A model generated the notes under the pieces. It was not told the origin of the DNA and did no database searches. It worked only from the letters and a program-made list of their open reading frames with translations. A program made the translations under genes and the position numbers. A stretch of DNA of 17,953 bases from Sphingomonadales bacterium (GTDB lineage: Bacteria > Pseudomonadota > Alphaproteobacteria > Sphingomonadales > Sphingomonadaceae). The first letter of the stretch is position 1. Every line of letters begins with the position of its first letter. The stretch covers positions 1 through 17,953 of the forward strand of contig JANYCM010000276.1 in assembly GCA_025360285.1 (NCBI GenBank), written 5' to 3'. Positions 7,292 through 15,569 of the stretch are shown piece by piece.

Positions 7292-9106
7292 ATGAATCGT
7301 CGTCAGTTGCTGCAAAGCTCGGCCCTGCTGCTGGCCAGCACCGCTCCGGCCTTCGCCGCCGGCACCGATGAAGACGCCAAGCTGCGCGCGCTCCTGGACG
7401 CCTTCTGGGACGAAAGCCTGGATGTCAGCCCGCAACAGGCAACCGCGCTGGGTATCGATACCGGCGCCCGCGCCGGACAACGCCGGCTGCTGAACGATGC
7501 CAGCCGGTCCGGCCGCGACGCCTGGGTTGCCTCGCGCACCGATCGGTTGCAGCGCCTTGCCGCCATCGATGCCACCCGCCTGTCGCCGGCGGCGCGCCTC
7601 GATCACGATGTCGTCGTCTATCAGTCGCGGATCGGTGCCGAGGGCGGCAAGCGCTTCGGCTTCGGCGAAGGTGCCGATGGTTTCGGCTACATCCCCTTTT
7701 CGCCCTATGTCGTCAGCCAGTTGACCGGCGCTTATCAGAGCATCCCCGATTTTCTGGAAAGCAACCACCCCGTTGCTGTCGCGGACGATGCCGACGCCTG
7801 GCTGGCACGTGTCGCTGCCTATGCCACCACGCTGGACGCCAACACCGCCGCGCTGCGCGCCGATGCCGCCGCCGGCGTGCTGCCACCCGATTTCGCGCTA
7901 GATCTGACATTGGGTCAGCTCGAACGCCAGCGCGCCTTGGCGCCCGAAGCCAGCAAGGTCGCCGTCGTGCTGGCACAAAAGGCCCGGGCTGCGGGCCTGG
8001 CTGGTGATTGGGGTGGCCGCGCCGCCGCCATCGTAGCGGCCCAGGTCAACCCCGCGCTCGATCGCCAGATCGCCGCCGTGCGGGTGCTGCGCCAGGGTGC
8101 CAAGGCCGATGCCGGGGTGTGGAAACTGCCGGCGGGCGATGATTATTACGCTGGCGCGCTGGCGTTTCAGACGACCACCACCCTGTCCCCCGACGAGGTG
8201 CATCGCCTTGGCGTGGCCCAGGTGGCCGATCTGACGGCGCAGATCGATACGTTGTTGAAGACACAGGGGCTCACCAAGGGCAGTGTCGGCGCGCGGTTGA
8301 CGGCGCTTGGCGAGCGGCCCGACCAGTTGTGGCCCAATACCGACGCCGGCCGCGCCGATCTTCTCGCCTCGCTCAATGCCCAGATCGCGACCATCCGCCC
8401 CTTGCTGCCGCGCATCTTTGCGACGCTGCCGGCGGCCCCGGTGGAAATCGTCCGGGTGCCGCCCGATATCCAGGATGGCGCCCCCAATGGCTATGCCCGC
8501 GGCGCCAGCCTGGATGGCAAGCGGCCGGGGCGGTTTTACATCAATCTGAAGGACACGGCGGAATGGCCGAAATTCACCCTGCCGACGCTGACCTATCATG
8601 AAGGCCTGCCCGGCCATAACTGGCAGGGTGCGGTGGGCCGCATGGCCGGCGGCCTGCCGGCGCTGCGGCGTTATGGGGGCAATTTCGCCGCCTATGGCGA
8701 AGGCTGGGCGCTGTATGCCGAAGGGCTGGCCGATGAGCTGGGGGTCTATGACGGCGATCCGCTCGGCAAGATCGGTTATCTGCAATCGCTGATGTTCCGC
8801 GCCGCGCGCATGGTTGCCGACACCGGCATGCACTTCAAGCGCTGGAGCCGCGAACGGGCGACGGGCTATTTCGTGGACACACTGGGCTATGCACCGGGCC
8901 GCGCCGGCCGCGAGATTGATCGCTATTGCATCTGGCCGGGCCAGGCCTGCGCCTACAAGGTCGGCCATACCGAATGGGTACGGCTGCGCACTGCCGTGGC
9001 GGCGAAACAGGGCAGCAGTTTTGATGAAAAGGCCTTTCACGAGGTGCTGCGACTGGGATCGATGCCGCTGACGATATTGGCCCAGGCGGTGATGGCACGC
9101 GCCTGA
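7292..9106 (+). CDS. DUF885 family protein with Tat signal, metallopeptidase-like motifs
   Basis: The start is ATG 7292, with AAAGGGG 10 bases upstream; a longer in-frame reading from 7118 adds a low-complexity leader and is not believed. The 604-residue protein begins MNRRQLLQSSALLLAS...AFA, a twin-arginine signal peptide with likely cleavage near residue 24, so it is exported folded, possibly with a metal, to the periplasm. The family motif HEGLPGH is at residues 436-442 and AAYGEGWALYAE follows (Glu470), together like a zinc-peptidase HExxxxH plus a downstream Glu ligand. Most relatives have HExxPGHH; here the residue after the last His is Asn. Members are annotated only as DUF885; a peptidase role is inferred. 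The FNR-like site at 7111 is upstream. Confidence 0.9.
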   Translation: MNRRQLLQSSALLLASTAPAFAAGTDEDAKLRALLDAFWDESLDVSPQQATALGIDTGARAGQRRLLNDASRSGRDAWVASRTDRLQRLAAIDATRLSPAARLDHDVVVYQSRIGAEGGKRFGFGEGADGFGYIPFSPYVVSQLTGAYQSIPDFLESNHPVAVADDADAWLARVAAYATTLDANTAALRADAAAGVLPPDFALDLTLGQLERQRALAPEASKVAVVLAQKARAAGLAGDWGGRAAAIVAAQVNPALDRQIAAVRVLRQGAKADAGVWKLPAGDDYYAGALAFQTTTTLSPDEVHRLGVAQVADLTAQIDTLLKTQGLTKGSVGARLTALGERPDQLWPNTDAGRADLLASLNAQIATIRPLLPRIFATLPAAPVEIVRVPPDIQDGAPNGYARGASLDGKRPGRFYINLKDTAEWPKFTLPTLTYHEGLPGHNWQGAVGRMAGGLPALRRYGGNFAAYGEGWALYAEGLADELGVYDGDPLGKIGYLQSLMFRAARMVADTGMHFKRWSRERATGYFVDTLGYAPGRAGREIDRYCIWPGQACAYKVGHTEWVRLRTAVAAKQGSSFDEKAFHEVLRLGSMPLTILAQAVMARA

Positions 9107-9179
9107 CGGGAACTTTCAGGGCGGTCGCCAGTTGCTGTCCTGGCGGCTACCAATGGCCGGCCCCGCACGGATATTGGTC

Positions 9180-10010
9180 ATGATCAGCAAATTCGCCCCT
9201 CTGCTTTTCGTCACCCTCCTGGGCAGCGCCTCATTGGTGATGGCGCAGGACCATGATCGCCCCGGCCAGCAGGGCGGCGGTCGGCGCGAGGGACCGCCCG
9301 GTGGCGGCGGCCAGCCAGGGCACCCGAATGGCGGCCAGAACCGCGCGCCGGAAATGGCCCGGCCCGGCCCAGCCGCACGTCCGGACGGGGGCCATGGCAA
9401 CCCCGGCGACCGGCCCGATCAGCCGCAAATGGCGCGCCCGGGCGGGAATGACATGCGCCCGTCGCCGGCGGACCGGCCTGGCATGGGTAGTCAACGCCCG
9501 GCGCCGCCGGTCAGCATCATGCCCACCCGTCCTGGTGGCGATTTCAACAATGGCCGCCCAGGCGGCAATGGCAATGATGGCCGCCCAGGCGGCAATGGCA
9601 ATGATGGCCGTCCAGGCGGCGGTGCCAATGCCGGCCGCCCCGGCGGCGATTTCCATAACCCCCGCCCCGGTGGCAACTACAGTTACAACCGGCCGCCGCC
9701 CGGCAATTACTGGCGGCCGGATGGCGGGCGGCCATCGGCCAATTGGTGGCAGAATGGCCACTGGAACCAGCGCCCAGTCTATGCCCCGGCCTATCAATAC
9801 CCGCGCGGCTACAGCTATCGCCGCTGGAGCCCTGGCCTGATCCTCCCCTCGCTGTTCTTCGGATCAGGCTTTTTCTTTGATCAATTCTTTGATCTGGGTC
9901 TGCCTTCACCGCCCTATGGCTATCGCTGGGTGCGCTATGGGCCGGACTTGCTGCTGGTGAACACCCGCACCGGCCGCATCCGCGATGTGCGCTATGGGGT
10001 ATTCGGCTGA
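9180..10010 (+). CDS. Secreted Gly/Pro/Asn-rich protein with RcnB-like C-terminus
   Basis: ATG 9180 opens a clear Sec signal peptide, MISKFAPLLFVTLLGSASLVMAQ, cleaved before QDHDRP or just after, so the product (276 residues) is periplasmic or exported. Residues about 22-180 are low-complexity, rich in Gly, Pro, Arg, Asn and Asp, with six to seven copies of a nine-residue unit near 116-178. The C-terminus (RRWSPGLILPSLFF, then GLPSPPYGYRWVRYGPDLLLVNTRTGRI) matches the style of RcnB proteins, of which the E. coli member takes part in nickel/cobalt homeostasis; many sphingomonad copies have no known role. The in-frame TTG at 9132 would bury the signal peptide, so it was rejected. No metal-binding His/Cys cluster is seen in the repeat zone. 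Confidence 0.82.
   Translation: MISKFAPLLFVTLLGSASLVMAQDHDRPGQQGGGRREGPPGGGGQPGHPNGGQNRAPEMARPGPAARPDGGHGNPGDRPDQPQMARPGGNDMRPSPADRPGMGSQRPAPPVSIMPTRPGGDFNNGRPGGNGNDGRPGGNGNDGRPGGGANAGRPGGDFHNPRPGGNYSYNRPPPGNYWRPDGGRPSANWWQNGHWNQRPVYAPAYQYPRGYSYRRWSPGLILPSLFFGSGFFFDQFFDLGLPSPPYGYRWVRYGPDLLLVNTRTGRIRDVRYGVFG
9525..9713 (+). repeat. 27-bp tandem repeat coding a nine-residue GRPGGxxxx unit
   Basis: Seven consecutive 27-base units begin at 9525. They encode TRPGGDFNN, GRPGGNGND twice, GRPGGGANA, GRPGGDFHN, PRPGGNYSY and NRPPPGNYW. Units two and three (9552-9578 and 9579-9605) are identical in DNA, so the array has expanded recently or is kept uniform by slippage or recombination; outer units are more worn. 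Confidence 0.9.
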
Positions 10011-10108
10011 TCTGAACGCCGGTTCGGCCGCGGCGCGCGACCACGCCCTGGCTTGACCACGGCTGACGGGATCGCCAGTAACCCGCCGCAATAGCGCGGG
10101 GGCGGTGC

Positions 10109-10786
10109 ATGAGCGACGGATGGAACGAATCGGCCGCTGCCTGGATCGCCGATATGGGCGAATCGGGTGATTTCGGCCGACGCCATGTGCTTGATGGGCC
10201 GATGCTGGCGCGCGTCACCGGCCGGGGCTATTGCAGCGCCCTTGATGTCGGCTGCGGCGAGGGGCGCTTCTGCCGCAGCCTTGCCGGGCTGGGCATCACC
10301 GCCACCGGCATTGACCCGACAACAGCGCTGATCGCCGCCGCCAGAGCGCGTGATCCTGGCGGCGACTATCGCCTTGGCCGCGCCGAAGCGCTGGACTTTC
10401 CCGATGCCGCCTTCGACCTTGTCGTCAGCTATCTCAGCCTGATCGACATTTCCGACATCGAAACCGCCATCCCCGAAATGGCCCGCGTGCTGGCGCCGGA
10501 CGGCGCGTTGCTGATCGCCAATCTGACCAGTTTCAACACCGTGCAGAGCGCCAGCGGCCCACAGACCTACCTCGATGAATTTGCCGCCTGGCAGTCGTGG
10601 CGCGGCATTCGCGTCCAGAACTGGCACCGACCGCTCAGCCGCTACATTGCGCTGCTGCTCGGCGCCGGCCTCGAACTGCGGCATTTCGGTGAACCGGCAC
10701 CAACCGGCGGCGACCCGGCCAAGGCGGCGCGCTATCGCCGCCTGCCCTGGTATTTGATCATGGAATGGCGGAAGCCGGCGTTCTGA
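10109..10786 (+). CDS. Class I SAM-dependent methyltransferase, 225 aa
   Basis: A cytoplasmic Rossmann-type methyltransferase of unknown substrate. Motif I ALDVGCGEGRF is at residues 44-54, the acidic end of strand 2 is GIDPTT (67-72), and FDLVVSYLSLIDISD with MARVLAPDGALLIAN is the usual motif II/III region of the Methyltransf_11 group. The start ATG 10109 follows a GGGGGCGG run that can serve as ribosome site. It stands 98 bases after the RcnB-like gene and converges on alaS with only seven bases between the stop codons, so no classical terminator fits there. Length and motifs suggest a complete enzyme acting on a small molecule. Confidence 0.88.
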   Translation: MSDGWNESAAAWIADMGESGDFGRRHVLDGPMLARVTGRGYCSALDVGCGEGRFCRSLAGLGITATGIDPTTALIAAARARDPGGDYRLGRAEALDFPDAAFDLVVSYLSLIDISDIETAIPEMARVLAPDGALLIANLTSFNTVQSASGPQTYLDEFAAWQSWRGIRVQNWHRPLSRYIALLLGAGLELRHFGEPAPTGGDPAKAARYRRLPWYLIMEWRKPAF

Positions 10787-10793
10787 CGCCCGA

Positions 10794-13436
10794 TCAGCCG
10801 GCCAGCGCCGCTCGCACCGCCGCCACTGCCGCTGCGGCGCAGGCACCATCCGGGCCGCCCGCCTGGGCGAAATCCGGCCGGCCGCCGCCGCCCTGGCCGC
10901 CCAGCGCCGCCGAAGCGAGACGAACGAAATCGACCGCCGATTTCTGGCCCTTCAGATCATCGGTGACGCCAACAGCGACCGAGGCACGGCCGTCATTGAC
11001 CGCGACCAGCACCGCGACGCCCGAACCCAGCGCCTGCTTGGCATCATCTATCAGCCCGCGCAGGCTCTTGGGATCAAGCCCATCGAGCACCTGGCCGATG
11101 AAACCGACGCCGCCGACGCTTTCAGGCGCCGCCGCACCGCCGCCGGCTGGCCCCGCCAGCGCCAGCGCCTTTTTGGCGTCGGCAAGTTCGCGCTCCAGCC
11201 GCTTGGCAGCCTCGGCCAGCGCCTCGACTCGCGCCGGGACTTCGTCGGGCCGCACCCGCAACGCCGCCGCCGCTGCCTTTAGCCTGTCTTCCTGATCGAT
11301 GAGGAAGCGCCGCGCCGCTTCGCCGGTCAGCGCCTCGATGCGGCGCACGCCGCTGGCAACGGCCGATTCCGCGGTGATCTTGAACAAGGCGATGTCACCC
11401 AGCGCGGTAACATGGGTGCCGCCGCACAATTCGGTCGAATAAATGGCATCATCTGAACCGCCCATGCTGAGCACGCGGACTTCTTCGCCATATTTCTCGC
11501 CGAACAGTGCCAGCGCCCCGGCCTCGATGGCGGCATCGGGGGTCATAAGCCGCGTCGTCACGGCGCGATTGCCCCTAATCTGGGCGTTCACTTCGGCTTC
11601 GACGGCGGCAATATCCTCGGCTGTCAGGGCGCGCGGCTGGCTGAAATCAAAGCGCAGCCGGTCGGCGGCGACCAGCGAACCCTTTTGCGAGACATGGCCG
11701 CCAAGCCTGTTGCGCAGCGCCGCGTGCAGCAGATGCGTCGCCGAATGATTGGCGCGCAACCGGGCGCGCTTGTCGGCGTCGACAGTCAGCGTGATGGTAT
11801 CGCCAACGGCAATGCTGCCGCTGTCGACAACCGCATGATGGACGTGAAGCTTGCCCAGCGGTTTTGACGTGTCATTGACGGTGATCGCCACGCCATCACC
11901 GCTGATCCGGCCCGAGTCGCCAGCCTGGCCGCCCGATTCGCCGTAAAAAACCGTCTGGTTGGTGACGATATCGACGCTCTCGCCGGCACCGGCCCGCGCC
12001 ACCTGCTGGCCATGCTGGACCAGCGCGACGACCTGCGCCTGGCCCTGCAAGCCGGAATAGCCGGTGAATTCGGTAGCGCCGCTGGCCTCGACAATGTCGA
12101 ACCATACGGTGTCCGAGGCCTTGGCGCCGCTGCCAGTCCAGGCGGCGCGGGCGGCACGCTTCTGTTCGGCCATGGCGACATCGAACCCGGCGCGATCGAC
12201 TGTCATGCCTTGTGAACGAAGGGCATCTTCGGTCAGATCATAGGGAAAGCCGAAGGTATCATAGAGTTTGAAGGCGACATCGCCCGGCAGCACATCGCCG
12301 GGGTGCATTTTCGCCGCCGCCTCATCAAGCAGCCGCAGGCCGTTGACCAACGTCTGGCGGAAGCGGGTTTCTTCGAGCTTAAGCGTTTCCTCGATCAGCG
12401 ACTGGGCCCGTGCCAGTTCGGGATAGGCCACCCCCATTTCGGCGACGAGCGCCGGCACCAGACGGTACATCAAGGGTTCCGCCGCGCCGAGCAGATGCGC
12501 ATGGCGCATGGCACGGCGCATGATGCGGCGCAGCACATAGCCGCGTCCCTCGTTCGACGGCAGCACACCATCGGCGACCAGGAAACCGCTGGCGCGCAGA
12601 TGATCGGCGATGATCCGATGCGAAGCGGTGGTCGCAGGGCTGTTGGCCGGCGCGGTGCGTTCCTCGCTGGCGCGAATCAGCGCCTTGAACGTGTCCGTAT
12701 CATAATTGTCATGGACGCCCTGCAGCACGGCGGCGATGCGTTCCAGCCCCATGCCGGTATCAATGCTGGGGCGCGGCAGATCGAGGCGGGTCGCGCTGTC
12801 CACCTGTTCATATTGCATGAACACCAGGTTCCAGATCTCGACAAAGCGATCGCCATCCTCATCCGGGCTGCCGGGCGGCCCACCGGGTATATGATCGCCA
12901 TGATCATAGAAGATTTCCGAACACGGTCCGCACGGCCCGGTGTCGCCCATCGACCAGAAATTGTCATTGGTGGCGATGCGAATGATACGCTCTTCGGGCA
13001 GGTCGGCGATGCGCTTCCACAGCGCCGCCGCTTCATCATCGGTGTGATAGACGGTGACGGTCAGCCGGTCGGGATCGATACCCCATTCCTTCGTCAACAG
13101 GCCCCAGGCATGTTCGATGGCTTCGGCCTTGAAATAATCGCCAAAGCTGAAATTCCCCAGCATTTCGAAAAAAGTATGATGGCGGGCGGTATAGCCGACA
13201 TTATCAAGATCATTGTGCTTGCCACCGGCGCGAACGCACTTCTGCGACGAGGCGGCGGTGACATACGGCCGGGTTTCGAGGCCGGTGAAGACGTTCTTGA
13301 ACGGCACCATCCCGGCGTTGACGAACATCAGCGTCGGATCATTCTGCGGCACCAGCGGCGCCGACGGCACGATGCGATGCCCGGCCCGTTCAAAATGCGC
13401 GAGGAAGCTGCGGCGGATATCGTTGCTGGAAATCAT
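10794..13436 (-). CDS. alaS: Alanine--tRNA ligase
   Basis: AlaRS charges tRNA-Ala and clears Ser and Gly mischarging. The start is ATG 13436 (MISSNDIRRSFL), giving 880 residues, close to the 876 of E. coli; a TTG 36 bases earlier adds an atypical leader. Seen: class II catalytic core with NDPTLMFVNAGMVPFKN and GDTGPCGPCSE, editing domain with HSATH (His564, His568) and CGGTH (Cys671, His675), which together form the zinc site, a coiled linker rich in Ala/Glu/Lys, and a C-Ala domain ending GGGGRPDFAQAGG. Nothing is broken. It lies 50 bases downstream of the methyltransferase and is the last gene of the recA-methyltransferase-alaS run on this strand. Confidence 0.98.
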   Translation of the reverse strand: MISSNDIRRSFLAHFERAGHRIVPSAPLVPQNDPTLMFVNAGMVPFKNVFTGLETRPYVTAASSQKCVRAGGKHNDLDNVGYTARHHTFFEMLGNFSFGDYFKAEAIEHAWGLLTKEWGIDPDRLTVTVYHTDDEAAALWKRIADLPEERIIRIATNDNFWSMGDTGPCGPCSEIFYDHGDHIPGGPPGSPDEDGDRFVEIWNLVFMQYEQVDSATRLDLPRPSIDTGMGLERIAAVLQGVHDNYDTDTFKALIRASEERTAPANSPATTASHRIIADHLRASGFLVADGVLPSNEGRGYVLRRIMRRAMRHAHLLGAAEPLMYRLVPALVAEMGVAYPELARAQSLIEETLKLEETRFRQTLVNGLRLLDEAAAKMHPGDVLPGDVAFKLYDTFGFPYDLTEDALRSQGMTVDRAGFDVAMAEQKRAARAAWTGSGAKASDTVWFDIVEASGATEFTGYSGLQGQAQVVALVQHGQQVARAGAGESVDIVTNQTVFYGESGGQAGDSGRISGDGVAITVNDTSKPLGKLHVHHAVVDSGSIAVGDTITLTVDADKRARLRANHSATHLLHAALRNRLGGHVSQKGSLVAADRLRFDFSQPRALTAEDIAAVEAEVNAQIRGNRAVTTRLMTPDAAIEAGALALFGEKYGEEVRVLSMGGSDDAIYSTELCGGTHVTALGDIALFKITAESAVASGVRRIEALTGEAARRFLIDQEDRLKAAAAALRVRPDEVPARVEALAEAAKRLERELADAKKALALAGPAGGGAAAPESVGGVGFIGQVLDGLDPKSLRGLIDDAKQALGSGVAVLVAVNDGRASVAVGVTDDLKGQKSAVDFVRLASAALGGQGGGGRPDFAQAGGPDGACAAAAVAAVRAALAG

Positions 13437-13486
13437 TCCGAAGGACTTAGGGGAGCGCGCGGCGTTCCTCAAGCGGAAGCGCTGCG

Positions 13487-14329
13487 TCAGGCCTCGGCAG
13501 TGATCAGCCAGACTGTCGCCGGCAGTCCGACCTGGCCATCGGCAAGATGCGCGGCAAAGGCCGCCGCAAGGCGGGTGCGGGCGATTGCCTCGACGTCTGG
13601 CCCCGCGTCGCGAACGGCGCGCGCCGCCGGGCCGATGCGCAGAGCAAAATTCACCGCGGCGGCAACAGGATCAGCGCCCTCCCCCATCACCATGGCGAAT
13701 GGCAGGGCGTGGAACACCGGGTTCTGCCAGCCGGCGTCGGCGAGAATGCCCGCGACGCGTTCCGGATCGGCAAAGGCGAAAGGCCCTGGGGCATGCGGAT
13801 CATAGCGCGGATCGGGCGGCAGCACATCGGCGAGCAGCTGCGTCGGCAGCATCGCCCAGAGGTTTTCAAACGGCGCCTGCCAGCAGGCAAAGCACAGGCG
13901 CGCGCCGGGACGGGCAAGGCGCCAGAGATTGGCAAAGGCGGCGGCGGGATCGGCGAAGAACATCACGCCGAAGCGCGAGACGACCAGATCGAAACCGTCG
14001 GCCGCATCATCAAATGTTGCGGCATCGACGCAGCGGAAATCGGCATCGCTGAGCAATTCCTCGGCGCGCTGGCGGGCGCGTTCCAGCAAGGGTTCGGAGA
14101 TATCGACCCCGATCACCAGGCCGTCTTCAACGGCGGCGGCCGCAAGCGCGAGAGTTGTCTCGCCGGCACCGCAACCAATATCAAGGATATGGTCACCGGG
14201 CTGCGGCGCTGCCAAGGACAACAAGGCAGCGGTGACCGGGGTGAGCGCATGATCCATGCGCTCCTGCATGCGCACCCAGGTCTCGCCGGCCTTGCCGTTC
14301 CAATATTCAATTTGTTCGGCGTTATTCAT
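13487..14329 (-). CDS. Class I SAM-dependent methyltransferase between recA and alaS
   Basis: A 280-residue cytoplasmic methyltransferase of UbiE/Methyltransf_11 type. Motif I is HILDIGCGAGETT (47-59), strand 2 ends IGVDISEP (73-80), and FDLVVSRFGVMFFADP with LARPGARLCFACW gives the next motifs. The acceptor is unknown; WNGKAGETWVRMQERMD at the N-terminus is typical of a common alphaproteobacterial subgroup. ATG 14329 has no evident ribosome site. The 92-base gap to recA holds a hairpin after the recA stop and an exact GTTC-N7-GTTC LexA-type repeat eight bases before the start codon, so expression may rise during DNA damage, either from that site or by read-through from recA. Confidence 0.9.
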   Translation of the reverse strand: MNNAEQIEYWNGKAGETWVRMQERMDHALTPVTAALLSLAAPQPGDHILDIGCGAGETTLALAAAAVEDGLVIGVDISEPLLERARQRAEELLSDADFRCVDAATFDDAADGFDLVVSRFGVMFFADPAAAFANLWRLARPGARLCFACWQAPFENLWAMLPTQLLADVLPPDPRYDPHAPGPFAFADPERVAGILADAGWQNPVFHALPFAMVMGEGADPVAAAVNFALRIGPAARAVRDAGPDVEAIARTRLAAAFAAHLADGQVGLPATVWLITAEA

Positions 14330-14337
14330 GATGGCAG

Positions 14338-14352
14338 GTTCGGCCCGAGTTC
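14338..14352 (-). promoter_or_regulatory. Candidate LexA operator ahead of the recA-downstream methyltransferase
   Basis: GTTC (14338-14341), seven bases GGCCCGA, GTTC (14349-14352). It matches the LexA direct repeat exactly, but the spacer is GC-rich unlike the AT-rich or mixed spacers of the other two boxes. A -35-like TTGACG (complement of 14361-14366) stands eight bases before it on the coding strand; no convincing -10 is seen. Confidence 0.4.
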
Positions 14353-14386
14353 GCAGCGGCCGTCAAGCACAACCACACTGACACCA

Positions 14387-14412
14387 GGGTCCGTCGCCAC
14401 GGCGACGGGCCC
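14387..14412 (-). terminator. Strong hairpin 9 bases after the recA stop, no U-run
   Basis: CCGTCGCC (14391-14398) pairs with GGCGACGG (14401-14408), and after one mismatch GGG pairs with CCC outside. Seven of the eight core pairs can form, around a four-base loop. No T-rich run follows on either strand, so it is either a weak or Rho-helped terminator, or a 3'-end stabiliser for recA mRNA. Confidence 0.45.
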
Positions 14413-14421
14413 GGGGGGATC

Positions 14422-15492
14422 TTACATTTCGCTATCGTCACCATCATCGGCATCAGGGCCGGCCATCAGTGCGTCGGAGATACCCGCAGCATTGTCGCGA
14501 ATGGTCTTTTCGATCTTCGCCGCCATCTCGGGATGTTCCTTGAGATATTTCTTGGCATTTTCGCGGCCTTGGCCAATGCGGATCGAATCATGGCTGAACC
14601 AGGCCCCGGACTTTTCAACCACCCCGGCCTTAACGCCCAGATCGAGAATTTCGCCCAGCTTGGAAATGCCTTCGCCATACATGATGTCGAATTCAACCTG
14701 CTTGAAAGGCGGCGCCACCTTGTTCTTGACCACCTTGACGCGGGTGGTGTTGCCGACAACTTCGTCGCGATCCTTGATCTGGCCGGTACGGCGGATATCA
14801 AGCCGCACAGAGGCGTAGAATTTCAGCGCATTGCCGCCGGTGGTGGTTTCCGGATTGCCGTACATCACGCCGATTTTCATGCGCAGCTGATTGATGAAAA
14901 TCACCATGCAGCGCGACCGGCTGATCGATCCCGTCAGCTTGCGCAGTGACTGGCTCATCAGGCGCGCCTGCAGACCGACATGGCTGTCGCCCATTTCACC
15001 TTCGATTTCGGCACGCGGTACCAGCGCCGCCACCGAATCGACAACCAGCACATCGATGGCGTTGGACCGCACCAGCGTATCGACGATTTCCAGCGCCTGT
15101 TCGCCGGTATCGGGCTGCGACACGATCAATTCGTCGATGTTGACGCCCAGCTTCTTGGCATAGGCCGGATCAAGCGCATGTTCGGCATCGACGAATGCAG
15201 CCGTCCCGCCGCCGCGCTGCGCCTCGGCGATGGCATGCAATGCCAAGGTCGTCTTGCCCGAGCTTTCCGGGCCGTAAATTTCGATGACGCGGCCGCGCGG
15301 CAGGCCGCCGATACCGAGTGCGATGTCGAGACCCAGCGAACCCGACGAGATCGCCTCAACCTCCATCGTTTCGCGCGAGCCCAGTTTCATCACCGAGCCC
15401 TTGCCGAAAGCCCGATCGATCTGGGCCAATGCGGCTTCCAGCGCCTTTGCCTTGTCCATGCCCCCGTCCACCACCTTCAATGCCGCAGCCAT
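14422..15492 (-). CDS. recA: Recombinase RecA
   Basis: RecA forms filaments on single-stranded DNA, drives strand exchange, and in the SOS response stimulates LexA self-cleavage. The 356-residue protein is complete: Walker A GPESSGKT near residues 74-81, Walker B LVVDSVAALVPRAE near 149-162, loop L1 EGEMGDSHVGLQARLMSQ, loop L2 region INQLRMKIGVMYGNPETTTGGNALKFYASVR, and an acidic tail DADDGDDSE. ATG 15492 has AAAGGA about 10 bases upstream. The promoter and LexA box lie at 15541-15578. Upstream is the CckA-type kinase on the same strand; downstream a hairpin and the methyltransferase. Confidence 0.99.
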   Translation of the reverse strand: MAAALKVVDGGMDKAKALEAALAQIDRAFGKGSVMKLGSRETMEVEAISSGSLGLDIALGIGGLPRGRVIEIYGPESSGKTTLALHAIAEAQRGGGTAAFVDAEHALDPAYAKKLGVNIDELIVSQPDTGEQALEIVDTLVRSNAIDVLVVDSVAALVPRAEIEGEMGDSHVGLQARLMSQSLRKLTGSISRSRCMVIFINQLRMKIGVMYGNPETTTGGNALKFYASVRLDIRRTGQIKDRDEVVGNTTRVKVVKNKVAPPFKQVEFDIMYGEGISKLGEILDLGVKAGVVEKSGAWFSHDSIRIGQGRENAKKYLKEHPEMAAKIEKTIRDNAAGISDALMAGPDADDGDDSEM

Positions 15493-15540
15493 GACCCGAT
15501 TCCTTTCGTATACATCTGCCCGAACACGTCAATCCGCGAC

Positions 15541-15569
15541 TTTGTATCGGATTTGTTCTATGAGAACAA
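15541..15569 (-). promoter_or_regulatory. Candidate recA promoter
   Basis: Read on the minus strand, TTGTTC (complement of 15564-15569) and TACAAA (complement of 15541-15546) are separated by 17 bases. The -35 is inside the LexA box, fitting repression. An alternative register with AACAAA as -10 exists. The leader to ATG 15492 would be about 40 bases. Confidence 0.5.

Noticed and set aside
9109..9133. EcfG-type stress promoter (GGAAC-N16-AGTT) before the RcnB-like gene
   Set aside because: The -35 is perfect but the -10 is AGTT rather than CGTT, and such matches are common; not enough to call without expression data.
10053..10081. Promoter TTGACC-N17-CAGTAA before the small methyltransferase at 10109
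   Set aside because: The -10 is poor and no other support exists; the gene may be read from upstream.
12303..13805. 500-residue open frame antisense to alaS
   Set aside because: Composition is that of a shadow; alaS on the other strand is intact with all motifs.
14100..14116. GTTC repeat near the start of the methyltransferase coding region read as LexA box
   Set aside because: The only nearby GTTC pair (about 14080-14100) has an eight-base spacer and lies inside coding sequence.
15554..15568. TGTTC-N5-GAACA palindrome read as an enterobacterial or Gram-positive type LexA site
   Set aside because: It lacks the enterobacterial CTG-N10-CAG form and the spacing of the Gram-positive site; the direct repeat that shares its right half is the proper site for this class. 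Kept only as an extra half-site.
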